Source: Ruminococcus sp. JC304 (GTDB lineage Bacteria > Bacillota > Clostridia > Lachnospirales > Lachnospiraceae). From it: 64,000 nt of DNA. Positions 33,358-42,377 of the stretch are shown one piece after another. Each line of letters begins with the position of its first letter. Positions within the stretch are counted from its first letter, which is position 1. Where the stretch lies: NCBI GenBank assembly GCA_000285855.2, contig HE978651.1:594971-658970 (forward strand), written 5' to 3'. Under the pieces are notes generated by a model that worked only from the letters and a program-made list of their open reading frames with translations, made no database searches and was not told the origin of the DNA. The translations under genes and the position numbers were made by a program.

Positions 33358-35127
33358 ATGGATTTATTCAGTATATTAACATTAATCGGAGGCCTTGCAT
33401 TATTTTTGTATGGTATGAATGCAATGGGAGATGGCCTTGCAAAGGTTTCCGGAGGAAAGCTGGAGAAGATTCTTGAAAATCTTACTTCAAATCCCATAAA
33501 AGCAGTGCTTTTGGGAGCAGGAGTAACAGCGGTGATCCAGTCATCTTCAGCTACTACTGTTATGGTAGTAGGTTTTGTAAATTCAGGGATCATGAAATTG
33601 TCACAGGCAGTAGGAGTGATCATGGGTGCCAATATCGGTACTACGATCACTTCCTGGATCTTAAGTCTGACAGGAATTCAGAGTGATAACTTTATCATTC
33701 AGATGTTTAAACCAACATCATTTTCCCCTGTGCTTGCGATCATTGGTGTGATTTTCATTTTGTTTATCAATGATTCAAAGAAGAAAGATATCGGAAGTAT
33801 TTTTATTGGTTTTGCAATCCTGATGTACGGTATGGATATGATGAGTTCTGCTGTAAAACCCCTTGCAGAAGTGCCGGAATTTACAAACCTGTTACTTAAA
33901 TTCTCAAATCCGTTGTTAGGCGTTGTAGCAGGTGCCCTTCTTACAGCAGTAATCCAGTCCTCTTCTGCATCCGTAGGTATTCTGCAGGCTCTGTGTCTTA
34001 CAGGTGCAGTACCGTTCAGTGCAGCAATCCCGATCATTATGGGACAGAACATCGGAACCTGTATTACTGCGATCCTTTCTGCAATCGGAGCCAAGAAGAA
34101 TGCAAAACGTGCAGCAGCAGTACATCTGTATTTCAACCTGATCGGTACAGTTATCTTTATGACTGTTTTCTATCTTATAAATGCAGTTGTTGGATTTTCT
34201 TTCTTCCATCAGGCAGCAACACCGGCAGGAATTGCTATTATCCACAGTGTATTTAATGTTACTGCAACGATCATTCTTCTTCCTTTTGCAAAGGGACTGG
34301 AGAAACTTGCCTGTCTTACGATCCGGGACAAAAAAGAGGACGTTGTTGTTTCGGCAGAGGACAGAGAATTTATGATCCTGGAACCACGTTTCCTGGAGAA
34401 ACCGGCATTTGCAGTGGAGCAGAGCCGCAATGCAGCAAGAAAAATGGCAGAAGAATCCCACAATGCACTGTTTACAGCGCTGAGTCTGGTGGACAAATAC
34501 AGTGAAGAAGGCGTAGAACGTGTGGAAAACATGGAAGCCAAGGTTGACCGTTATGAGGATGAACTTGGAACTTATCTGGTGAAATTGAGCCATAAAGATA
34601 TCTCAGAAGCAGATAGTCACAGCCTTTCCATTATGCTTCATTGTATCGGGGATTTTGAACGTATTTCCGACCATGCAGTCAATATTATGGAATCAGCACA
34701 GGAGCTTTATGAAAAAGGACTGAAGTTTTCCGAAAATGCAAAGAAAGATCTGGAAGTGCTGGGGCAGGCAGTAGAAGATATCGTAAATACGGCATATGAA
34801 GTTTTTGACAAACAGGATATGAAGCTTGCGGAGAAAATTGAACCGCTGGAAGAAGTGATCGATGAGCTTTCCAAAGAAGTGAAACGTCGCCATGTACAGA
34901 GACTGAGAAACGGTGAATGCACCATTGAGATGGGATTTATCCTTTCAGATATCACCACATGTCTGGAACGTGTGGCAGACCATTGTTCCAATATTGGAGT
35001 CTGTGTGACGCAGGTCAGTGAAGATCTGTATGATACGCACAGTCATCTGAATACAGTGAAAACTCATCCTGATGAATCCTTCTATCATGACCTGGAAGAT
35101 GCGCGGCTTAAATACCAGTTGTCGTAA
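33358..35127 (+). CDS. Na+/phosphate cotransporter with C-terminal PhoU-like domain
   Basis: 589 residues. The N-terminal half (about 1-320) has the duplicated Na/Pi-cotransporter repeats with the signature AVIQSSSATTVMVVGFVNSG (about residues 59-78) and again AVIQSSSASVGILQAL. The C-terminal part (about 350-570) is a helical PhoU-like domain (ESHNALFTALSLVDKYSEEG, HCIGDFERISDHAVNIME) that probably senses or gates phosphate flux. Together this is the NptA/YjbB type of the PNaS family. The PhoP-box-like repeats upstream and the following two-component genes fit phosphate control. Confidence 0.9.
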   Translation: MDLFSILTLIGGLALFLYGMNAMGDGLAKVSGGKLEKILENLTSNPIKAVLLGAGVTAVIQSSSATTVMVVGFVNSGIMKLSQAVGVIMGANIGTTITSWILSLTGIQSDNFIIQMFKPTSFSPVLAIIGVIFILFINDSKKKDIGSIFIGFAILMYGMDMMSSAVKPLAEVPEFTNLLLKFSNPLLGVVAGALLTAVIQSSSASVGILQALCLTGAVPFSAAIPIIMGQNIGTCITAILSAIGAKKNAKRAAAVHLYFNLIGTVIFMTVFYLINAVVGFSFFHQAATPAGIAIIHSVFNVTATIILLPFAKGLEKLACLTIRDKKEDVVVSAEDREFMILEPRFLEKPAFAVEQSRNAARKMAEESHNALFTALSLVDKYSEEGVERVENMEAKVDRYEDELGTYLVKLSHKDISEADSHSLSIMLHCIGDFERISDHAVNIMESAQELYEKGLKFSENAKKDLEVLGQAVEDIVNTAYEVFDKQDMKLAEKIEPLEEVIDELSKEVKRRHVQRLRNGECTIEMGFILSDITTCLERVADHCSNIGVCVTQVSEDLYDTHSHLNTVKTHPDESFYHDLEDARLKYQLS

Positions 35128-35187
35128 TCATATGAAAGCCATCTGAATGGTGAATAGAAACTGGTATAAAAAATAACAGAAAAAGAA

Positions 35188-35236
35188 AAGTCCGGGCTCT
35201 CTGGAATATACGCTAGGAGATGCACCGGATTTTTCA
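35188..35236 (+). terminator. Intrinsic terminator after the phosphate transporter
   Basis: AAAAGTCCGG and CCGGATTTTT with CTCT/AGAG pairing inside. Confidence 0.6.
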
Positions 35237-35367
35237 TGTTACAGACTTACTTACAGCAATGGATTTTCTTGACTGGGGTAATGGAATTTGGGGAAGATAC
35301 AGGTTACAGACTTGTGTAAATATAAAAAAATAAGTATACTGAAAAATAAAGAGGAGGGCAAGAAAAG

Positions 35368-36036
35368 ATGATCTATTGTGTGGAAGATGAACGTAATATC
35401 AGAGAGCTTCTTATTTATACACTGGAAACAACAGGATTCAAAGCCAAGGGGTTTGGGAATGGTGCTGAGCTGATGAAGGCACTTAAGGAAGAGATACCGG
35501 AGCTGATCCTTCTGGATATTATGCTTCCGGGGGATGATGGCTATACAATTCTGGCACAGCTGAAAAGTATGTCGTCGGTGAAAGAGGTTCCGGTGATCAT
35601 GGTAACGGCCAAGGAAGCGGAATTTGACAAAGTAAAAGGACTGGAAGGTGGAGCAGATGATTATATTACCAAGCCTTTTGGAATGATGGAATTTATTGCC
35701 AGAGTAAAAGCTGTACTCAGGCGAAGTGCCCGTCAGAATGAGGACAGGGAACTTCATTATGGGGAACTTTATCTGAATGTAGGGCGCCATGAAGTGCGAT
35801 ATCAGGAAGAAAAGATTGAACTTACCAGAAAGGAATTTGAACTTCTTCAGTATCTGATGGAAAATAAAGGTTTGGTCATGAGCCGAAATCAGATTCTCTG
35901 CCATGTGTGGGGATATGATTTTGACGGTGAAACAAGAACGGTGGATGTTCATGTGAGAACTTTACGACAGAAGCTGGGTGAAGCCGGAGATTTGATCGAG
36001 ACAGTCCGTGGAGTGGGTTACAGGATCGGAGAATAG
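35368..36036 (+). CDS. OmpR/PhoP-family response regulator
   Basis: 222 residues. Receiver domain (1-115) with acidic pocket VEDE, phosphorylation site LILLDIMLPGDDGY (Asp about 51), the conserved Thr in VTAKE, and Lys in ITKPFG. C-terminal winged helix (about 125-222) ending TVDVHVRTLRQKLG and VRGVGYRIGE. GAGGAGGG precedes ATG 35368. The kinase gene follows after 8 bases. The neighbouring phosphate transporter makes PhoP/PhoB the best guess for its regulon; that is inference. Confidence 0.88.
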   Translation: MIYCVEDERNIRELLIYTLETTGFKAKGFGNGAELMKALKEEIPELILLDIMLPGDDGYTILAQLKSMSSVKEVPVIMVTAKEAEFDKVKGLEGGADDYITKPFGMMEFIARVKAVLRRSARQNEDRELHYGELYLNVGRHEVRYQEEKIELTRKEFELLQYLMENKGLVMSRNQILCHVWGYDFDGETRTVDVHVRTLRQKLGEAGDLIETVRGVGYRIGE

Positions 36037-36044
36037 GGGAAGAG

Positions 36045-37382
36045 ATGAAACAGAAAATATTCAGTCATACAAGTTTGCTTATTATCCTATCAGTGATACT
36101 TACATTTCTGGCAGCAGGAACCGTTATGTATAATCGATATGACATATATATGAAGCAGGGCGTAAGGGATGAAGCCGCATATATTAAAACAGGTCTGGAA
36201 GAAGACGGAGACGTTTTTCTTTCAGACAGGATCGGAGATGTCACCAGCAGCAGGATCACTCTTCTGGGAAAAGATGGTCAGGTGCTGTTTGACAGTATTG
36301 AGAATCCGGAAGAAATGGAAAATCACAGTAACAGACCGGAATTTATTGAAGCTGAGAAGCAGGGTTCCGGTGAGATGGTCCGCTATTCAGACACATTATC
36401 CAAACAGACGTTTTATTATGCTGTAAAATTAAAGGATGATCAGGTTCTGCGAGTAGCCAGGACTACAGATAGTCTTCTGTTAACAATGCTAACCAGCTTT
36501 CTTCTGCTTGGCGGACTGGTATGCGTAATCCTTGTGATTGAACTTTTTCTTGTACAGAAACAGACCAGAAAGCTGATAGAGCCTATCAACCGGATTGATC
36601 TGGAACATCCTCTGGAGCATGTATGCTACGAAGAATTAAGACCATTGCTTTTTCGTCTGGATCAGCAGAACAGACAGATTCAGAAGCAGCTGGAAGATCT
36701 TAAGAACGCAGAGAGTGCAAGAAAAGAGTTTACGGCAAATGTTTCCCACGAATTGAAAACGCCTCTTATGTCAATCTCCGGCTATGCAGAGCTTATGATG
36801 AACGGAATGGTCCCACAGGATAAGATGCAGGATTTTTCAGGGAGAATTTATCATGAGTCTGAACGGTTATCCAATCTGGTTGCAGATATTATCCAGCTTT
36901 CCAGACTGGATGAGAAAAATGGGGAAACTATGTTTGAGTCTGTTGACCTGGGTGAACTTGGAGAAGATGTGATCAATAATCTCCAGAATCGTGCGGCAAA
37001 GAAAAAAATCAGGCTGGAATATACAGGAGACTCTGCACAGATTCAGGGAGTACGTCATGTATTGTATGAAATGTTTTATAATCTTACGGATAATGCTATA
37101 CGTTATACACCGGAAGGTGGAGAGGTTAAAGTTTTTGTGGGAAAACTCAATGGAAAACCTTATTTCCGTGTGGAAGATAACGGAATCGGTATTCCGGAAA
37201 ACGAACAACAGAGGATTTTTGAGCGTTTTTACAGAGTAGATAAAAGCCATTCCCGTGAAACGGGAGGTACAGGTCTGGGGCTTTCTATTGTAAAGCATGG
37301 TGCAGCTTTACATCATGCAAAGATACTCCTTGACAGTGAACCCGGACGGGGAACAAAGATGGAAATTTTATTTAAAAATTAA
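36045..37382 (+). CDS. Sensor histidine kinase, PhoR-like
   Basis: 445 residues. A membrane segment at about 11-30, an extracellular region of about 125 residues, a second membrane segment near 150-172, then HisKA with FTANVSHELKTPLMSISGYAE (the phospho-His) and HATPase_c with N box NLTDNAIRYTPEGG, G1 VEDNGIGIPE and GGTGLGLSIVKHGA. The arrangement matches PhoR of low-GC Gram-positives. A strong terminator at 37391 ends the operon. Confidence 0.88.
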   Translation: MKQKIFSHTSLLIILSVILTFLAAGTVMYNRYDIYMKQGVRDEAAYIKTGLEEDGDVFLSDRIGDVTSSRITLLGKDGQVLFDSIENPEEMENHSNRPEFIEAEKQGSGEMVRYSDTLSKQTFYYAVKLKDDQVLRVARTTDSLLLTMLTSFLLLGGLVCVILVIELFLVQKQTRKLIEPINRIDLEHPLEHVCYEELRPLLFRLDQQNRQIQKQLEDLKNAESARKEFTANVSHELKTPLMSISGYAELMMNGMVPQDKMQDFSGRIYHESERLSNLVADIIQLSRLDEKNGETMFESVDLGELGEDVINNLQNRAAKKKIRLEYTGDSAQIQGVRHVLYEMFYNLTDNAIRYTPEGGEVKVFVGKLNGKPYFRVEDNGIGIPENEQQRIFERFYRVDKSHSRETGGTGLGLSIVKHGAALHHAKILLDSEPGRGTKMEILFKN

Positions 37383-37390
37383 AAAAATAT

Positions 37391-37437
37391 AAAACGCATT
37401 ACCAGGAATGGGATAAATGGTAATGCGTTTTCTTTTT
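37391..37437 (+). terminator. Strong terminator after the histidine kinase
   Basis: Perfect 14-bp arms AAAACGCATTACCA (37391-37404) and TGGTAATGCGTTTT (37418-37431), followed by CTTTTTG. Confidence 0.85.
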
Positions 37438-37526
37438 GGGGATTGACAGACAGATGAATATTAGGGAAAATAGAATCATATAGTTATGTTTTTATGGTGG
37501 CAGAGACAATGGAGGGTATTTTCAGT

Positions 37527-38783
37527 ATGAAAAAATGGAAAAGCATTTTGGTTGGTTTGAGTTGCCTTTCGATATTGCTTGCAGCAGGAGAGATTCCTGC
37601 ATCCGCATCCGATGAAATCCCGGAACAGAGTATTATATATTGGTCTATGTGGGAAGAGGATGAACCCCAGGCAGAGGTGATCAGAGAAGCAGCAGACGCT
37701 TATCAGGAGGCTACAGGTATTTCTGTGGAGATCCAGTGGAAGGGCAGGGAGATCAGATCTCTGATCGGACCGGCCTTAGACGCAGGAGAGGAAATAGATC
37801 TTTTTGATGATGATTATCAGCGAATGGTGCAGGAGCATGGAATATATCTCACTGATCTGAAAAAAATAGCTGCTTCCGTAGATTATGAGAAACATGTAAT
37901 GCCCATACTTTTGGAACAGATTGAAAGGTGGGGAAAGGATAAGCTTCTGACCATGCCTTATCAGCCTTATATAACAGGAGTGTGGTATAACAAGGATCTT
38001 TGGGAGAAGGCTGGTCTTACAGATGAGGATATTCCGGAAACCTGGCAAAAGTTTCTCAGAGTGTGCAGAAAGCTTAAAATAAGTGACATTGGTGCCAGCC
38101 CTATGGCCTGTGATTCTGCCTATCTTGATCTGTTGTTTGGGTATCAGCTGGCCAGATATGTAGGACAGGATCAGGCAGTGCGGATTATTAAGAATGATAC
38201 CTGGGATCAGGTTCCGGAGGCGTTACAGGCAGCAGAGGATATCAGAACCTTATTCTGGACAGGGTATATGAGTGAAATTTCTCCGGCCGAGTTTCCGGAG
38301 GGACAAAATCAGATTGGCAATGAAGAAGCTGTTATGTTCCTGCAGGGGTCATGGGGACCAAATGAAGTGATGGAGAACACGCATTGTGATATTCGATGGG
38401 GATTTTTTCCCTGGCCCTCTGTAAATGATGGAGTGGATGGCACTGAGGGGCTTATGGCAGGTGCCCAGGGCTTTGGAATTACTGATAGATCTGAGAAAAA
38501 GCAGGAAGCCTTTGATTTTGCCTATTCCATTTGCACTGGGGAAAATGATATGAAGATTACTGATGCTGTGCAGTCTGTTCCGGCAGATACAGAGAATGCC
38601 CAATGGCCGGAAGCCATTGCGGAGGCAAGTGATTATCTGGATAAAATGAAAAAAACTTATATGTGGGCAGCAGGGCTGGAAACGGCAGATTATAAAGACG
38701 GGTTACAGAGAGAACTTGTAAAACTTACAAAACTGGAGGAAACACCGGAGGAATTTATTGAAAATCTCAGTAATATGAAATAA
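37527..38783 (+). CDS. Sugar ABC transporter solute-binding protein (paralogue 1)
   Basis: 418 residues from ATG 37527 (GGAGGG at 37511-37516). N-terminal signal peptide (KKWKSILVGLSCLSILLAAG, cleavage plausible after ASA); no convincing lipobox cysteine. The mature part matches family 1 extracellular solute-binding proteins and resembles the protein at 39958 (IIYWSMWEEDEPQAEVI against LVYWSMWEATEPQGQVI). It is separated from the permease genes by an AraC gene on the other strand, so it may bind the same or a related sugar and share the same permeases. Confidence 0.82.
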   Translation: MKKWKSILVGLSCLSILLAAGEIPASASDEIPEQSIIYWSMWEEDEPQAEVIREAADAYQEATGISVEIQWKGREIRSLIGPALDAGEEIDLFDDDYQRMVQEHGIYLTDLKKIAASVDYEKHVMPILLEQIERWGKDKLLTMPYQPYITGVWYNKDLWEKAGLTDEDIPETWQKFLRVCRKLKISDIGASPMACDSAYLDLLFGYQLARYVGQDQAVRIIKNDTWDQVPEALQAAEDIRTLFWTGYMSEISPAEFPEGQNQIGNEEAVMFLQGSWGPNEVMENTHCDIRWGFFPWPSVNDGVDGTEGLMAGAQGFGITDRSEKKQEAFDFAYSICTGENDMKITDAVQSVPADTENAQWPEAIAEASDYLDKMKKTYMWAAGLETADYKDGLQRELVKLTKLEETPEEFIENLSNMK

Positions 38784-38801
38784 GAAAAAAGCTGTCTGGT
38801 A

Positions 38802-39701
38802 TTACTGGCGCTCTCGTTCTGAGAGCGCCTTTATTGATGTAATATATTCGGTAGGTGTCATTCCGGAAATTTTTTTAAACTGTCTGGAAAAGTAATGGAT
38901 GGAAGAGTATCCCAGAAATTCCGAAATCTGTGTGAAGTTCATCTGGTTTTCACGGATCAGCTGTCTGGCATAGGCAATCTTTAACTGGGAAAAGAAATCC
39001 ATGGCACCGCACTGATGTTGTTCCTGAAATATTTTCTGAAGCTGGGAGCGTCCGATCATATTGTCATGGCACAGATCGTAGAGTGTAATATTTTCCCGGA
39101 TGTGGTCCTCCATATAAGCAATGACACGTTTATAGACAGCGGAATTATTTTTCAGATTCACAAATTGGCTGACAGGTACAGTCATGGGAGGAGAAGAATT
39201 TCTCCGGATCATATAGATCAGCATCTGTTCAAGATAAATTCGGATCAGCTGCTGAGAACCAAACAAAAAATCTTCTTTCTTTTCCATCTTTTCTGTATAA
39301 GGGTCATCCAGAGGGGTTTTGATACAGCGGCGGGCCTCAGCGATCAGCATTCCCATGAGATTTCTCTCAGAATCAGAAAGTTTCAGCAATTTTTTCTCAA
39401 AGAATTTCATACATGGAGAATCGCATTCAAAAGAAACTACCACAATATTAGGAGCGGTATTTCCTATGGCAATAAGGTTATGAAATTCATTTGGTTTGTG
39501 AAAGATGAGCTGCCCGCTTGTCAGATGGTAGATACCGTTATCTGTTTCTATTTCTGCCTTTCCCTTATCTACACATTGAAATTCCCAGAAATTATGGCGT
39601 TCTCCTGCAAAGTGAAAATCACTTTTGTATTCAAAATAGTGGATTGTATAAATTCGGTCAATATGAATATCTTCTTCCAGATACATACTCTCAAAAGCCA
39701 T
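38802..39701 (-). CDS. AraC-family transcriptional regulator of the sugar ABC genes
   Basis: 299 residues; start at 39701, where AAGGAG is 9 bases upstream (the Met at 39710 abuts it). N-terminal cupin-like sugar-sensing half with HYFEYKSDFHFAGERHNFWE, and a C-terminal AraC double HTH with MNFTQISEFLGYSSIHYFSR and MTPTEYI. It is transcribed divergently from the solute-binding gene at 39958, across an intergenic region with three repeated motifs, and is probably the activator of that operon. Confidence 0.87.
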   Translation of the reverse strand: MAFESMYLEEDIHIDRIYTIHYFEYKSDFHFAGERHNFWEFQCVDKGKAEIETDNGIYHLTSGQLIFHKPNEFHNLIAIGNTAPNIVVVSFECDSPCMKFFEKKLLKLSDSERNLMGMLIAEARRCIKTPLDDPYTEKMEKKEDFLFGSQQLIRIYLEQMLIYMIRRNSSPPMTVPVSQFVNLKNNSAVYKRVIAYMEDHIRENITLYDLCHDNMIGRSQLQKIFQEQHQCGAMDFFSQLKIAYARQLIRENQMNFTQISEFLGYSSIHYFSRQFKKISGMTPTEYITSIKALSERERQ

Positions 39702-39795
39702 TGCTGCCATCTCCTTTTCGCTGTCAGAAATCTATCATGTGATTGTTATGTATAAGTATACAACAAAAACAGGAGAAAAACCAGTTGAAAATGAA

Positions 39796-39854
39796 TTTTT
39801 GTACAAAAGAAATGGACGTTTGTGCAAATACTATTTGTGTAAAAATGATAGAAT
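39796..39854 (+). promoter_or_regulatory. Activator-dependent promoter with three TTTGTRYAAA repeats
   Basis: TTTGTACAAA (39798), TTTGTGCAAA (39819) and TTTGTGTAAA (39834) precede a -10 TAGAAT (39849-39854) that has no good -35. This suits binding of the divergent AraC protein. The remaining leader (39855-39957) is A-rich with a good AAGGAGG. Confidence 0.5.
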
Positions 39855-39957
39855 AAGAACTACCAAAAGAAATAATTGTTGAAAATCAACAAAAAACGAG
39901 AAAGAGCGAAAAAAGAAAAAGACAAAGGTTCAAAAATCCAAAGGAGGAAAAGAAATT

Positions 39958-41208
39958 ATGGGAATGAAGAAAAAAGTGCTTAGCGCAACATTATGTGCAG
40001 TGATGGTTGGCTCTCTTGCAGCACCTGCATTTACGGTTCAGGCAGCTGATGACACATTAGTTTACTGGTCAATGTGGGAAGCTACAGAGCCACAGGGACA
40101 GGTGATTCAGGAAGCAGTTGATGCTTATACAGAGCAGACAGGAGTTAAGGTAGACCTCCAGTTTAAGGGACGTACCGGAAACCGTGAAGCACTTCAGCCT
40201 GCACTGGACGGTGGCACACAGATTGATATTTTTGATGAAGATATCGACCGTGTAAACGGAATGTACGGTAAATATCTTCTGGATCTGGAAGACCTTGCGA
40301 AAGACAATGACTATGAAGCAACTGCAAATGCAGGTCTGATGGCAGCCTGCCGTGATGCTGGTGGCGGTACATTAAAAACAATTCCATATCAGCCAAACGT
40401 ATTTGCTTTCTTCTATAATAAAGATCTGTTTGAGCAGGCAGGAATCACAGAAGAACCGAAGACATGGGATGAATTTAAAGATGTATGCCAGAAATTAAAA
40501 GATGCAGGAATCACACCAATGACTATGGATGATGCCTATGCAACATGTGTGATCGGATATCATCTTGCAAGACTGGTTGGCGAAGATAAAGTAAAAGAGA
40601 TCGTAACTGAAGGTAAATGGGATGATCCTGCAGTTCTTCAGATGGCACAGGATATCGAAGAACTTGCATCTAACGGATATTATTCAGAAATGGTTGGTTC
40701 CAACGTATGGCCTGCAGGTCAGAACACAGAGCTTGCACTTGGAACAGCTGCAATGTATTTGAATGGCTCCTGGTTACCAAACGAAGTAAAAGAGATGGCA
40801 GGCCCTGACTTCCACTGGGGATGCTTCGCATATCCGGCACTTACAGACGGAGCAAACGGAATCGAAACAAACAACTTCGGCGCACAGGTATTTGGTGTCA
40901 ACAAAGATACAAAACTTGCAAAAGAAGCATTTGATCTGATCACATTCCTTACAAAAGGTGAATACGACCAGAAACTTGCAGATGAAACTGTAGGTATCCC
41001 GGCGGATACAACAAACACAGAATGGCCGGCAATGGTTGAGTGTGCAAAACCTGTGATCGAGCAGAGCACAAATCGTTTCACATGGGCATGCGGCGTAGAA
41101 TCTAACGTAGATATGACTCCGGTTATTAAAGAAAATTTCATCAAATTAATGGCAGGTTCCATTACAGCAGATGAATTTGTTTCCACTATGCAGGACGCAG
41201 CGAAATAA
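39958..41208 (+). CDS. Sugar ABC transporter solute-binding protein (paralogue 2)
   Basis: 416 residues, AAGGAGG at 39941-39947. Signal peptide MGMKKKVLSATLCAVMVGSL with a likely cleavage after VQA; no clear lipobox. Family 1 solute-binding fold expected (LVYWSMWEATEPQGQVIQEA near the N-terminus, then GTAAMYLNGSWLPNEV). It is the first gene of the operon with two permeases. The hairpin at 41229 and the structured region after it probably make its mRNA more stable and abundant than the permease mRNA. Confidence 0.87.
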   Translation: MGMKKKVLSATLCAVMVGSLAAPAFTVQAADDTLVYWSMWEATEPQGQVIQEAVDAYTEQTGVKVDLQFKGRTGNREALQPALDGGTQIDIFDEDIDRVNGMYGKYLLDLEDLAKDNDYEATANAGLMAACRDAGGGTLKTIPYQPNVFAFFYNKDLFEQAGITEEPKTWDEFKDVCQKLKDAGITPMTMDDAYATCVIGYHLARLVGEDKVKEIVTEGKWDDPAVLQMAQDIEELASNGYYSEMVGSNVWPAGQNTELALGTAAMYLNGSWLPNEVKEMAGPDFHWGCFAYPALTDGANGIETNNFGAQVFGVNKDTKLAKEAFDLITFLTKGEYDQKLADETVGIPADTTNTEWPAMVECAKPVIEQSTNRFTWACGVESNVDMTPVIKENFIKLMAGSITADEFVSTMQDAAK

Positions 41209-41228
41209 ATAAACAAAGAATTTATAAA

Positions 41229-41269
41229 GATGGTGGCATCGTATCTACGCTGCCGCCATCTGTCTTTTT
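41229..41269 (+). terminator. Hairpin after the solute-binding gene
   Basis: AGATGG-GGCA pairs with TGCC-CCATCT, followed by GTCTTTTTG. Probably a partial terminator or mRNA 3' stabiliser, because the permeases downstream belong to the same system. Confidence 0.65.
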
Positions 41270-41272
41270 GAA

Positions 41273-41420
41273 TATCCAGGTTTCAAAGGCAAAAAGTCGT
41301 TCGTGCTTGCACGATAAGACTTTTAGACTTGGAAACCGCCAGACATGAGGAAGTAGCGATTTACGAAGTAAATCAGCGGATTCCGAATGGCTGGAGGATT
41401 GCGGGAGCGAAGCGTAGCAA
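41273..41420. repeat. Cluster of three further hairpins between binding protein and permease
   Basis: GGTTTC ... GAAACC enclosing AAAGTCGTTCGTGC/GCACGATAAGACTTT, then GATTTAC-GAA-GTAAATC, then GGATTGC/GCAATCC enclosing CGAAGCG. No ORF. It resembles an inserted palindromic repeat unit rather than ordinary leader DNA. Confidence 0.45.
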
Positions 41421-41458
41421 TCCGTAGATATGGTGTAACTTACAAAGGAGGTATTTGT

Positions 41459-42364
41459 TTGAAGAAAAATAAAACCATGATTGTTGTATTTCTGACTCCG
41501 GCAGTTCTGCTGTTTCTGGGAATCTTTCTTTATCCGATTATCAGAACAGTAATCATGAGCTTTTTCAAGATTGACGGAGTTACAGATTCCATGAACTTAT
41601 GGAAATTTGTTGGATTCGGCAACTATACAAAGCTGATGAGTACCAGCTTATTTAAGACTTCATTTTTTAACCTGTTTCGTATTTGGCTGATCGGCGGCCT
41701 GGTGGTAATGAGTCTGTCTCTTTTATTTGCAGTTATCCTTACCAGCGGAATCAGAGGAAAGAAATTTTTCCGCGCGATCATTTATATGCCAAATATCGTC
41801 AGTGCAGTAGCACTTGCAACTATGTGGCTGCAGTATGTATATAGTCCAAGATATGGTCTGCTGAAAGATCTTTTTACGGCATTACATCTGGACAATCTGG
41901 CAAAGATCCAGTTCCTGGATAATGATCACAAATTCTGGGCACTGTTGTTTGCATATTGTTTCGGCATGGTTGGATACCATATGCTGATCTGGCTCAGCGG
42001 TATTGAGCGTATCAGCCCTGAATATTATGAGGCGGCAACTATTGACGGAGCGACAAAACCTGCGCAGTTCCGCTATATGACACTTCCATTGTTAAAGGGA
42101 GTATTTAAGACCAACATCACCATGTGGTCTGTAAGCAGTGTAGGATTTTTTGTATGGTCACAGCTTTTCTCCACAGTAACTGCAGACACACAGACAATTA
42201 CCCCTTATGTTTATATGTACATGCAGATTTTCGGCGGTGGTAATACAGTTACAGAACGAAATGCAGGTCTGGGAGCTGCCATCGGTGTACTGCTCAGTGT
42301 CTGTGTAGTCATTGTATTTACAATCTGTAACAAAGTGGTCAAAGATGATGATCTGGAATTCTAA
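41459..42364 (+). CDS. Sugar ABC transporter permease (MalF/UgpA type)
   Basis: 301 residues from TTG 41459, set by AAAGGAGG at 41442-41449; the frame is open upstream, but that part comes from the hairpin cluster. Six membrane segments, with the EAA loop EYYEAATIDGATKPAQF that contacts the ATPase. It pairs with the next gene. No ATPase gene is in the operon; a shared MsmX-type ATPase elsewhere is likely. Confidence 0.88.
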   Translation: MKKNKTMIVVFLTPAVLLFLGIFLYPIIRTVIMSFFKIDGVTDSMNLWKFVGFGNYTKLMSTSLFKTSFFNLFRIWLIGGLVVMSLSLLFAVILTSGIRGKKFFRAIIYMPNIVSAVALATMWLQYVYSPRYGLLKDLFTALHLDNLAKIQFLDNDHKFWALLFAYCFGMVGYHMLIWLSGIERISPEYYEAATIDGATKPAQFRYMTLPLLKGVFKTNITMWSVSSVGFFVWSQLFSTVTADTQTITPYVYMYMQIFGGGNTVTERNAGLGAAIGVLLSVCVVIVFTICNKVVKDDDLEF

Positions 42365-42377
42365 GGAGGGATGAGAA

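Noticed and set aside
35239-35310. TTACAG repeats (35239, 35251, 35304) as PhoP boxes of the two-component operon
   Set aside because: Spacings of 12 and 53 do not fit the 11-bp phasing, and one copy lies just after a terminator.
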